64,000 bases of DNA from Cannabis sativa. Taxonomy: Eukaryota > Streptophyta > Magnoliopsida > Rosales > Cannabaceae. Every line of letters begins with the position of its first letter. The stretch's first letter is position 1. The stretch is from NCBI RefSeq assembly GCF_029168945.1, contig NC_083609.1:310001-374000 (forward strand). The letters are read 5' to 3'. The position numbers and the translations under genes are program-made. This document shows positions 23,320-37,171 of the stretch, one piece after another. The notes below the pieces were generated by a model, which saw nothing but the letters and a program-made list of their open reading frames with translations, searched no databases and was not told the origin of the DNA.

Positions 23320-24900
23320 TCTCAAAATGTAACCACCTCCAATTAGGATAGTTAGTGTGAAGAATTTACTTTTTTTTTTTTAAGAAAATAAGCTATGTAT
23401 AGGACAAAATTGTTCTAATAAATTTAGACAATAAAATTATAACGTACTCAAACAATACACTAAAAGAGTTAGAGTTTCAACTTATAATACTGAAATATTT
23501 CAAAATAAATTATCTTAATGTAACAATCTACAAATAAAATAATAATGTATCAATGAGATACTAAATTCTCAAATTCTACCTCTTATTCAATCAAGTAAAA
23601 CATAATTAACAAAAAAACTTAAAAATAAGTAACCAAAAGAGATATTGTATTATCACTCAATTAACCTCAATTCTAGTATTTTTATAGGTTTCTATTATTT
23701 ATAACCTAACAAAATTCAATACCACTTGATTAGTTATTTTCTGAAATTTACTAAAATATTTGAATATGAAAAATACCAAATTAACATGAAAGCCAATCTA
23801 TTTCAAATCAAAATATAAAAGCTTTATCAACTTTTGTTTTGATTTTTAACAATATATTTTTGAAAATAAAAAATCTCCTACAATGACATGGAACATGCAC
23901 CAAAAGGAGAATAAATAGAGTGAGTCAGCTCTTTAAGTCGTAATATTATCCAAAACTTTAATAGGCTGAATTTTAAATTTTACATATACTTTTAAAAAAT
24001 AATAAACAAAAATCATTCCTTTATGCACAAGAGTTATTTTCATGATTTTATTTTTTCAATTATAAACTCAAAAATTAAACAAACTTGAAGGCAAAAATTA
24101 ATTTATTATTTAATTTCAAATACTTAATAACAAAATTTATCATAAAAATGCCACCACTAAGATTGGACCTAACAATTTATCTCAAGAAAAACCAAATTTT
24201 ATTTATTTTAATGACATTATTTATGAACCACTAGTTTGTTTGTTGGTATGATGAAGGCCAACTCTTGTGTTGGGCCAATAGTTGACAAAAGATCTTAACT
24301 CATATTAAAAACACAACTTTTTATATATTTATTTAAAAAAAAAAAAACTTAATTCTTTTATTATGAATGAACTAAAACCACGCATGAACCGTGACGCTTG
24401 TCGTTAAAGCATCAATCTCAATGAGAATCGTAACAGAATATTCTAACTCCGTTTAACTAATCCTCTTTTCCGAATCCCCAAACGTAACGCCGTTTACACT
24501 ACACCCCATATCGTCATCTTCAGTTACAATCATATGATGCCATTTTGGATACCAAGTTTGCTATTTGCAAGAATTATGGATTAATGCTATTATTGAGTCC
24601 TAAATTTTGTAAAATTTACCGAATCTTTCTCTATTTTACTAAATAATAAATTAAAAATAATACTCTAAATTTAATTATCCATAATATATTAAAATATAAC
24701 TAATTTAAGGATAATTTTTAGTATAATTAGATACCTAATTTTATCATAATATCTCTAATTATTGTTAAGTTTTGTTTTAAAAAAAAATTATCTCAAGTAC
24801 TATTTCATCATTTAACAAAATATATATTTTGTAAAAGTTATCGGATATACTCTCTATAGCATCAAAAAATACAGAAAATATACTCAATCTTGTCTTAATA
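23320..24900. other. Intergenic between SLU7 and the malate dehydrogenase gene, no gene seen
   Basis: AT-rich DNA with stops in all frames. A slightly GC-richer patch around 24380-24520 contains AACGTAACGCCGTTT. No element could be delimited. Confidence 0.55.
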
Positions 24901-24908
24901 CTTATAAA

Positions 24909-25433
24909 TAGGGTTGTTCATCAAATCGCTCAAACTGCCCGCACCGCAAAAAAATATGGTTTGAAATTCTTTGCAGTACGATCACAGTTTGAATTCTTCT
25001 TAAACCGCGCGGTGTGGTACCGTTTACGGTTTTAAATTGTTAATATACTGTTCAAACCGCACCGTGCACATTATAAAAATACTAATTTTTTATATTTATT
25101 TAGGTCTAATATGTGAAGGTCTAGCCCAAAGCTCACTAATTATTGTATGTTTGAAACTTAAATTTTTTTCATATTTATTTTCAAGCCTTATGATATTTTT
25201 GACAAGTGTTGCTCAAATTTTGTTGTATATGTAATAGTTTAGTTATTTGGTGATAGTCCAAACTGTAGAAACCGCAAAAATCGAACTGCACAGTACTATT
25301 TTTTGCAGTGCGGTTTTTACAATTTTTTAGTTTCGCGGTGCGGATGCGGTTTGAGAAATAAAAAAATTCGCATGTACGATTTGATTTGAAAAAATAGTCA
25401 AAAACTGCACCACTCGCACCACGAATAACTCTA
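24909..25433. mobile_element. hAT-like MITE, 525 bp
   Basis: Ends TAGGGTTGTTCA and (reverse complement) TAGAGTTATTCG are inverted. The flanks CTTATAAA (24901-24908) and CTTATAGA (25434-25441) match at 7 of 8 positions, the target-duplication size of hAT elements. Internally it repeats motifs such as GCACCGC, TGCGGTTT and GCGGTGCGG near both ends. No transposase, so non-autonomous. Confidence 0.7.
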
Positions 25434-25931
25434 CTTATAGAACGTGTTATCATTAAATTTTATTTTACTAAAAATTAGCTTATACTATTCTAAAAAATAT
25501 AAAATCAAACTTAGAAGTTTAATTGATAAATTTTACAAAGTACATTATTTAAAATAGTTTAAAATAATACTCTAAACTCAATTATTTAATGCAACTAATA
25601 ATTTATAGCACGAATAGATATAAAAATTGTATCAAATTTTGCTATAGTATCTCTAAATTGTATTATTATTAAGGTTTAATTGTAAAAAAAAAACACTCAA
25701 ATTACTATTTTATATTATTTTCTAAAAATATAGGGTTCAATGTATCACTTAATAAAATTGAGGGTCTAAAACGGTAATTATATTCTTCTTAAGATCACTT
25801 TGTCTGTTTGGTATATATATTACCTTTCTTCGATCCTATCTTCTTCACCACCATCGCCAAAAAGCTCACTCTCTCTCTCTCACTCTCAATCTCTCTTTGT
25901 TTCTATCGATTTCTCTTCTCGATCCTTAGCT

Positions 25932-28119
<2,188 letters not shown>

Positions 28120-31100
28120 ATGCTCTCTTTCTAACCGACACGCTACTTATCGGTGGGCAGTGTGTTTGTGAGTTGGAGTAGTCTATGGAAGTAGCTAAAG
28201 TTTTGAATAATGGCCATTGTTAAAAGATTCAATAGAGAACCATATTAATGATGGGAGAGGCTGCCTCTATGGTTGGTTTTACTGTTTAGTTAAAAACCCC
28301 AATCAATTTATTCTGCGAAAAAATTTGAATCTTTGTTATTAAAACTTTCAACATGTGGTTAGACACAAATTATCAGTTTGATCCATAAATATGCATGTTG
28401 TTTATATTCTCATCATTTACAATCTTTCTTGTTAAAAACTATTATGCATTTGTGTTTACTTTAGATATAATTTGGATTCTGCAAATCATTAATGTCTCTT
28501 TCTTCTATTCCTTAATAATAAGGGTTATTTTCAGCTATTTCTTTTTTTGGGAAAATTCACATATGTTTACTTTAGACCCTTAAATACAAAAGTGTAAATA
28601 GTAGTCATTCTGATGTTTCAAATTTGTAAAAAAAAATAAATTTAAAAAGATTTTGCCGGATTAAAAATATAGGAATAAAAATGAGAATTGAAATGTAAAG
28701 GGAAATTTGATTAAATATGCTTACATTATTTTAAATTTTTTTCTCTAAACTTATATTTACCAATATTTGGACTAAACCAATCCTAGTTCTACTTTATAAT
28801 CGATCAATAATATTAAATTCCTTTATCACTTATATAATATACAATATCAAGATTTAATTCTATAAACAAACATATTACATAATATTATAAGTGTATATTC
28901 ATAGATTTAAAGAATGTACTTTTGTTAATTCAAAGAGAATAACTCAAATAGTGGAAGCGTACCTTAATCCATTTATTATTAATGATCTTAATCTATATCC
29001 CGGGTATACGTGGGCTAGGCATATGCCTAGGGCCCAGCTAGTGTAGGGGCCTAAATTTTTCTCCCCTTTTAAAATTATAATTTTTATTAATAATTTTGAA
29101 AAATACAATCTTTTTTTTCTAAATAAGGATCCAAAAGTATTTTTTTTTTCATATATCCCACTATATTTCAGGGTTGACCTTAGATTTCTCTAATTTTCTC
29201 TTAATAGGGGAAAATGAGAATAGAGTGACACTTATCTCTTAAGGATCACTACTAATATATATCTTCATAGCTAATTTATTAATTTTAAGTATTTCTAACA
29301 AATAAAATTAAGAAAAAAAACGACAATGTATAATCATATATTTTTGGGAAGTTTCGAGGAATATAACATATATGATACATTACTTGAAAATACTTTAAGG
29401 ATGTGGATATATATATACGACCTTGCATTAATTCAAATATATATTCAATTCAACTTTAATATTCCTTGTATATATAAAAAGACCAAATAATAAAAATCCA
29501 AAATAAGAAGAAGAAAAAAAAAAAAGGGTTGGATCTATATGCATGCATTATTAGAATAATTATGATATGTTGCTTTCATGGGTCTATATGCACGATTGAT
29601 AAGTACTCATTTTGATTTTTCCTAAATCCTCATTGTTATTTAATTGGTTAGTAGCTACATATTGAAATACCATTTTAATTGGTGAACAAAATTCATTTTT
29701 TATAAAATGATGATGATCAACATTCAACACTATATATAAACAAAATATCATATACTTTTCAATCATAAAATAGTGCATTGTGAAAAACAATAATAATAAA
29801 GAGAAGACTTATTATAAAAATCATATGAGAACTCAACTAGCTAGATTGTGTGCAATAATATAACCTATCATTATCTTATATAAAAAATGGATAATTCCCC
29901 CCCAAAAAAATTGTCTTCTATCTATTTAAAATTTTTTTTTTCTAACCTAAGTGGGAGGATTTTTCTAATAGAAGACATTTTTTTTTTTTGGAATTATCCC
30001 TCTTTTTAAACATAATTATAGGTTATAACTTATATTATCAATCAATATGATGTTCTCCATCATAGAGATATGTATTAAATATAAATAAAAATGAAATAGG
30101 ATTTGTCCTTTTGAATATATATGACTCTAGTGAGTTTTATCCTCCAAATTTTTCTTTATTATTAAATTTTTTCATGAAAATTATATATAAAAAAAGGCGG
30201 ACTCTACAATTACATTCTACTCATTTTTTAACCAATTTATTGATATAGCACTAACATAATACGTTGATCTGGCTTTGTTTAAGAGTCCAGAATAAAAAAT
30301 ACATAAATAACAGTTTAATAATACATTATGATAATATGTATATGTATTCTTAGAGTTAATAATGCAAGCCGCACCCTGAGCATAAATAAATTAAGTCTGT
30401 GTCTAGGACCCACCAGCCCAAAGGCCTATTAAAGTTCAGGACTGATCTTGTGCTAATATTTGTATGTTTAATGTCAATAAATTAGATTTTATGTTGCTTA
30501 AAGTTGTTAAATAAATCCGCATATTGCAACTATACTTGGAATTGATGACCACAATATATATAATTTGGAAATATTTGTAATAATTTGTATAATTTTAGGG
30601 AGAATTTTTGTAAAAACAAAAAATTGTAAAACTCTACCAAGATCATACCCATATATATAGTAGTTCACTACAGAAATAAGAATCTTATTTAATGATAAGC
30701 ATATTTTTTTTATAAATATACATAAAAATATTTAAGAAAAGTAATTGGGGTTTAATCGATATATATTTCTAAGTAATAAAGTTTTTCTTTTGTCAAATTT
30801 TGACAAATTATTTTTTTTTTATAATAATTATTTTTCATGAAATTTTTATTATTTATTCGTGAAAAAAAAAACAATCTAAGGTTGATTGATCATGGTGATT
30901 GCTGAATACATATTTCATTTATGTTATATAATATATAAAAATTAAATCAAAAGTAATATACTAAATGAGCACTTAATTTTTTTTTTGACAAAGAGCACTT
31001 AATTAATTCTAGTATTTTCAATTAATTCCACACATATTAACCATAAATTTCATAATTAAAATAAGAAATGAAAAAAATTCGAAACAATTATATAAACTAA

Positions 31101-31496
31101 TTATAAATTAAATACATGTGACAAAAACAAATAATTAATTTTCTAATTCTAACTACTAGGTACGATAAGTACTTATATATATTACACTAAATTTACTTTA
31201 CACAAATATTTGAACAAGTCAATGTAGATAATCTTTTATTTGGTTATTGTCTTCTCATTAAAAATGCCTACAAATATTATTGTGTACTAATTCCAAAAAT
31301 AAAAATTATCTTAATCTCTTACAAAATGAAAGACTTAGGCAAATATGTAGCTTTTCTGGTCAAGTAGTGTAGAATGTTTCATTTTGCGATAGAAGCCACG
31401 TGGCAACATGCAATTGGTCAAATGATCTGCAAAATTACCGTTACTGCCCCGCGTCCGACATTAGAAAATTTTGGATCCAAAATTAAACTCTCCTAT
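28120..31496. other. 3.4 kb intergenic, AT-rich, one small MITE
   Basis: Contains the 3' UTR of malate dehydrogenase (to about 28320). A GC-richer patch at 29000-29065 (GGGCCCAGC, GGGGCCTAA) may be an old element edge. A foldback MITE at 29889-29999 is listed separately. No coding segment recognised. Confidence 0.55.
29889..29999. mobile_element. 111-bp foldback MITE
   Basis: Left arm from GGATAATTCC through TGTCTTCTAT (29889-29921) is the reverse complement of the right arm from ATAGAAGACA to GGAATTATCC (29967-29999), with an A/T-run length difference. The loop is about 45 bp. The transcript would form a long hairpin. No clear target duplication. Confidence 0.7.
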
Positions 31497-33111
31497 TCAA
31501 AATTCTGGCAATTCTGTTGAGCCACCAGCTTTAATGAAAATGTCATACCAAAACTCCATATCATATTCATCATTATTATTATTATTAGTATTATTATTCA
31601 CGAACAATAATGACTCATCATCGTGATGATCGTGACCGTCAAAACTAGACACCACTTGATCCAACGGCCAGATCATGCTCTCATCATCAATAATAATATT
31701 AGTACAACTTCCAGCAGATGATGATGAGACTTGATTATTACTATTATCTTCTTCTTCTTCTTCCTCATCCTTAATTACGACAATCTCTTTATTGTCGTTT
31801 TGGTGTAATAATTCAGCCGTGACACTTGAAAAATCACTATCACTACTACTACTACTACAACTAGTAGTAGTACTTTGATGTTGGTCAGTATGATCAATAC
31901 GCTGTCGTTTTGAAGATGATGATGATAAGTTATTACTATTATTATTATTTAAGAGCCTTTTCTTCAAGTGTGTATGCCATACATTTTTAATTTCATTATC
32001 AGTTCTTCCCGGTAATCTAGCTGCGATTGCTGACCATCTGAAATTAAAATAAATAAATTAATTTCTGAATATTTCAAAATATTCTAATTAATAATATATA
32101 ATATTGCATGGTTGTAATTATGCATATTGTATTTTTGGCACTATATATATACCGAATCTTTTGTTAGCTATATCCCCATATAATCAACTTTTACTTGGTA
32201 TTTTATTAATTTTTGTTTTTGATTTAATTTTTGTTTTTTTAATGTAAGCCTAGTTGCATATATATAAAGTCAAAAATGTTATTCTAATAATTAGTTTGAG
32301 AAAGAGAAATAGTAAAACATCTTTTTGACCTGGAAATTAATTCTACCCCACCATTAAAAAATATCTAAAAACACTTTAATTATTTTCCCCAAACATGTTT
32401 TGTTTTTTTATTGACTCTTATTTCTAAATTGATTGGATTAAGATATGGCATATAAATTAATAGACCAATAAAAAAAGAGAAAAGTGGAAGATGTAAGTGG
32501 GCGGCTAATTAATCCATATTATAACATGATATAATTAATTATAATTAATTACCTATTGCCAAGCATTTGGTGTAAGTTGATAATGGTTTGTTCTTCTTCT
32601 GCTGTGAAATTTCCTCTTTTGATATCTGGGCGTAAGTAATTAATCCACCTCAGTCTACAACTCTTCCCACATCTTAAAAGCCCTAATAATATTATCACAA
32701 AATATAAAAATAATTAATTAAATAACTTTAAAACAGTTAAGCATTTTCTTTTATAACAATTAATAGAATCAAACTCTATTTTTTTTTCATCAAAAAATTT
32801 TGTGAAAACGGTTGTTTGCTTTCAGGTTGGGCAATAAGGGTCGGAGAAGGGCAAAGACAATCACTCATTTGTGAAATCAGTATTCTTAAGACCAAAGAGT
32901 CGATTGGAGGTGGTAAAAAAAAGAACATATAGTAAAATAAAAAATTGAAAGATTTGGTTGAAATTGTTAGATACGTACCGGCTTGTTTAGGGAGAGCACG
33001 CCAATTTGCATGGCCAAATATTTTGACATAATTGATGAGAATTTGATCTTCTTCAGGTGTCCATGGCCCTTTCTTCAACCCCATCTTCTCACAACAAGGA
33101 GCTCTTCCCAT
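31497..33111 (-). CDS. R2R3-MYB transcription factor, 3 exons (MYB13/14/15-like)
   Basis: Nuclear DNA-binding regulator. Exons 33111-32979, 32682-32553 and 32037-31497, giving 267 residues. The start [17 protein letters not shown] is the classic plant R2R3 N-terminus; an in-frame upstream ATG (33129) is less likely. R2 runs to [19 protein letters not shown], and R3 from [20 protein letters not shown] to [20 protein letters not shown], with regular Trp spacing. The two introns sit at the usual MYB positions. The R3 bHLH-interaction signature is not matched. The C-terminal region has Ser, Glu and Asn homopolymer runs from repeat-rich DNA and ends [19 protein letters not shown], resembling the tail of subgroup 2 (MYB13/14/15), which regulate stress and phenylpropanoid genes. 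MYB identity is firm; subgroup is tentative. Confidence 0.93.
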
Positions 33112-33129
33112 GATCTTGATGATCTTCAA

Positions 33130-33600
33130 TATAGATATATAGAATTATTAATTAATTGATTTATATAAATAGGTAGGTAGCTCTGTTTGGATATTGATAT
33201 GTGAGCTTGAACTTTTTTGTGAGGGTTGTGTGGTGTATTTATAATCGAAGAGAGTAGTGGTGGACAAGGCAATAATGATGTATAATTAAATTGATTACTT
33301 ATTATATATTGTTAAGTTCATTGGTCAAATTGAGGAGAAAAATATATGTAGGCACTTTCCACGAAGGATCACTCTCTTTCTGTGTAAATTAATGAAGATA
33401 ATTAGTGATTAATTAAATGTAATAATGATATATTATAATTTATTGATTAATGAATTGAAGATTGGGGTTTGGAGACTATTATTTGATGTGATCATGTGTA
33501 CAGTTTTTTGTCTTGTAGTAAATTAACTAGTAAAACATGAGTGTGTATATATATATATCCGTGTTCGTGTTCTTGGAGTGTTCTACTATAATATTATAGA
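33130..33600. other. MYB upstream flank
   Basis: AT-rich 5' flank. No element delimited; an (AT)n stretch lies at about 33547-33557. Confidence 0.5.
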
Positions 33601-33797
33601 GCAGTGCTATTGGTTCGTGTTTCCATATTAGTGACGTATACACTGCTAAAGCTCAATATTAGTCAAAAGCGGTCCCAGTCGAGTTAATAGATCAACCCAC
33701 ACGGAGTCAAATTAACTACGACACTAGATCTAGATGTAAGTGTAGCTTACAAACTCAACAAGGGTGGATCACTTCGGTCCGGGAAATATTGTTTGTC

Positions 33798-35065
33798 ATA
33801 GGAGTGTAAATAGATAAGGTCAGATCTGATTCGGCCATAATTCGACCTGATCTAAATCAAGTAAGGATTTGTTCCGCCCCACCTTACAAGATGAGATACT
33901 CGATCGATTCAGGTTTGACCCGACTTATTCGGATCGAACCCGACCTCACTTATATATATATATCTAAGCTTATAATTTTATATCTATTTTAGTTTTGTAT
34001 TAGTATTATTTAATACAATGCTATGTTTGTTATTGACTTGTATTAATAGATTGTGTAAAGTTATAATATATTTTCAATAAATTCGACCCCAACACCAACT
34101 ACGGGTCAGGTTCGGGTCTAGGTCCCAGTCCGGGTCTCGGATCCTGGGTTTAGCACCCGATTTTGGGTCTGGATCCGAGTTCGGGCCCTGGTTCTGGAAA
34201 CCGGTCTTGGGTCCGGGTCCGGGTCTGGTTTGGGTTTCGGGTCCGAGTTCGGGTCCAGGTCCAGTCCGGGGTCTCGGGTTCAAGTTCGAGTCCTGTTCGG
34301 GTCCCGGTTCCGGGTTCGAGTCTTGGGTCACGGGTTCGGGTCAGGGTCAGGGTCTCGGGTTTGGGTCCAGGTCCGAGTCTGGGTACGAGTCCAGGTTTGG
34401 GTTTGGTCCGAGTCTGAGTTTGGATTTGGGTCCACGCTCTTGTTCGAGTTTGGGTTTGGGTTTGAGTATTGGGTCTGTGTCTGGCGTTCTGGGTCCGGGT
34501 TCGGGTTTGCCAGGTTCGGGTCCCGGGTTTGAGTCCATATCTAGGTTTGGGTTCTGGGTCTCAGGTTCTAGGACCTGAACCGGGTCCCGGTCCGAGTTCC
34601 GAGTCCCAACCTAGGTATCGAGTCCAGGTCCCAGTCTCGATCTCAATCCAAGGTCGGGTTCGGGTCTAAGTCCCGGGTTTGGGTCCCAGGTCGGGTCCGA
34701 GTTCGAGTCCCGAGTTTAGGTCTTAGGTCTGGGTCCGAGTCCCGTGTTAGGTCCGGGTTTGGGTCCGAGTCCGGGTCCGGGCCTGGGTCTCGGGTTCAAG
34801 TCCAGGTCCAAGTTTGGATCTTGGGTGAGTTCGGTTCGGGTCCCAGGTCCCAAGGGGTCAGAGATCGGAGTTTGAGTATTAAATTAGTTATTTTTTAATA
34901 TATTGAAACTGGATCGAATCATATCTGATCCAGAAAAAAATTAGGCAGGGCGGAGCAGAAATGATTCGAGATCCAATAAGTATTCGAATGTTTTGAATTA
35001 GAAGTGATTCGTCAGATCGAAGCTCCTACCCGCTCTAACCAAATGAATCGTTTTACATCCCCAAC
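33798..35065. mobile_element. hAT-like non-autonomous element carrying a minisatellite
   Basis: Near the left end GGAGTGTAAA (33801-33810) and near the right end TTTTACATCC (35051-35060) are inverted. The flanks TGTTTGTC (33790-33797) and TGTTTGGC (35066-35073) match at 7 of 8 positions, as a hAT target duplication would. The interior is mostly the GGGTYC repeat listed next. No transposase coding. Confidence 0.6.
34085..34850 (+). repeat. Degenerate GGGTCC/GGGTTC hexamer minisatellite, ~770 bp
   Basis: Long run of GGGTYC/GAGTCC/AGGTCC-type hexamers such as GGGTCCGGGTCCGGGTC, interrupted by 5- and 7-mers. It is sharply GC-rich compared with its surroundings. Because units are mostly 6 bp, all frames stay open on both strands and produce Gly/Ser/Val/Pro-rich ORFs (for example 34163-34417 + and 34074-34331 -). 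These are artefacts of composition. Confidence 0.9.
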
Positions 35066-35253
35066 TGTTTGGCCCAGAAGGCGAAAGGTCTATTAGGATT
35101 TAGGATTCATCCGGATACATTGAAGAGACTAGACTGTAGATATCATCTTACGTGGCATCCTCGAGATGCAGGCCCCGCCATGTCAGGTTAGGTATTTTGT
35201 CCCCTAAGTCAGACCCAGGGAGAGCGCACACCACCAAAAGGAAACCACATTTT

Positions 35254-37142
35254 TGTTGGATATTATTTTACCAGGATCTTAGATCTACTCACAAGTATGT
35301 TTATTAACATCCTAAATATGAACTTTCTAAAACGATAAATTAAACACATATAAAGTTTAAGAAACCTTACATTGGGTGCAGCGGAATTATAATGACTCCT
35401 TCCGTTCAGATCTCTAACCCTTGATTCCTTTCTGTAGCAGAGTATTATCAAGATCTGAACCTGGATCTTCTTCTCTGAATTCTTGATGCTGAATCTCCTT
35501 TGCTGTTGATCTTTCTTCACAATCTTCCTCACTATGATTGAGGTATGGCTTGATGTGTGTGGGCACTACTCTAATCACTAAGAGAGGTTCGAAATTTTGA
35601 GGAAGAAAAGAGAGAGAGAGTGGCGGCTAGAGAAGAGAGTGGAGGCTCAGGTTTTTCTGATTCAGAAAGTGTAATTTTCCTGAAGCCTTCACTATCTATT
35701 TATAGCATTCCTTCTAGGGTTTGACTTGAATTATATGGCATTAAAATAATGAAAAAATCATTTAAAAAAGATAACATAAGTGGCCGGCCCTAGGCTAGGT
35801 GGACTGGGCCTTGATTTTTGCAATTTTGCAATTTTACCACTTTTGTATCTGATTTTCTCAAAAATGCCAATTTCCTAATTCAATCATTTAAATGCCAATT
35901 CTAACTATTTAATAACTATAAATAATTATTAAATAATATTGTCATTTATCATATTTATTAATTGCACCATACAAAGTATCACAATTAACAAATATGCCCC
36001 TGTTAACTCTTTCTTTACAATTTCGCCCTTACTTAGTGAAAATTTCACAAATAGACATAGTCTAATTTGTGAATTATAATTGATTAATCAAAACCAATTA
36101 CATGAGTCTTACAAGCAATATTATCTCAACTAGTGGGGGGACCATGGGTCTATATAACGAGCTTCCAATAAGTAGATCAAGAATTTAGCACTAAAATTCA
36201 CTAACTTATTAATTCTTCGTTGAATTCACGCATAAAACTTAGAATTGCACTCTCAGTATATAGAATGCTCTATATGTTCCACCATATAGACACATCATTA
36301 GTTATCCATTGTTATAATCCTAATTTGATCAATGATCCTCTATATGAATGATCTACATAGTAAAGGGATTAAATTACCGTAACACCCTACCATGTATTTT
36401 ATCCTTAAAACACTTGACCCCGTATAAATGATATTTCAGCTTATGTGAAATGAGATCTCCACCATTTATTTTCGTTTGGCCAAGCTCGAAGGAAATCATC
36501 CTTTGCTTACTATTCGCCAGATAGAAGCTATAGATTCCGTGTTTATGCTAGCGCTCCCACTCAATTGCACTACCGTGTTCCCAAAATGTACGTATCATCC
36601 TGACCTAAAAGTAGGCTTAACTAACAAATCAAAGAACACGAATAGCCTTTCAAGATTGAGCCTAATCATAACAGGATTAAGATCATTTGATCTAGGATCA
36701 ACTTGGCGATATTGACTTGAATAGATTTTACGGTAACTTTAATTAAATCTAATTCAAAGTTCAATATCGGTCCCTTCCGATGCATACTCCATGCATCCAA
36801 CCCGAGCTTTACTTTAACCAATGTTGGAAAGAACATAGTATTTCTCCAAATACAAGTAAACTCTTGTTGTAGATTATCATATCAGTAAAACCCTGTGTCT
36901 GATAAATCTAGGAAACTTTATTCACATAGTCATGTTTACTTTCCAATGTGATGACAGCACAATAAACATGATCAAGTATGTGAAAAGGGTTTAAGATGAA
37001 TTTATAAATCAATTAGACAAGCAATTGATAAAGTGAGCCAAAACATACACAAATGAATGAAAAATACTTCTGTTTCTTTATTGATGTTGAATAAAATAGA
37101 TTACATTGAAACGGAGTTTTATTTAGGGCATAAAACCTAACA
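35254..37142 (-). repeat. 3' LTR of the Copia element (1889 bp)
   Basis: Same ends as the 5' LTR (TGTTAGG...CCAACA in element sense). The ORF at 35532-35263 is present in both LTRs (43746-43477) but matches no retroelement protein and is not called. Confidence 0.92.
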
Positions 37143-37155
37143 AACTCCCACTTGC
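37143..37155 (-). other. Polypurine tract of the Copia element
   Basis: Minus-strand GCAAGTGGGAGTT directly precedes the TGTTAGG start of the 3' LTR. Confidence 0.75.
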
Positions 37156-37171
37156 ACTAATATAAAACTAA

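Noticed and set aside
34074..34669. Overlapping Gly/Pro/Ser/Val-rich ORFs on both strands
   Set aside because: They arise because the hexamer minisatellite keeps all frames open. There is no domain, start context or conservation signal.
35263..35532. 89-residue ORF present twice (also 43477-43746)
   Set aside because: It lies wholly inside the Copia LTRs and is duplicated only because the LTRs are. It resembles no retroelement protein.
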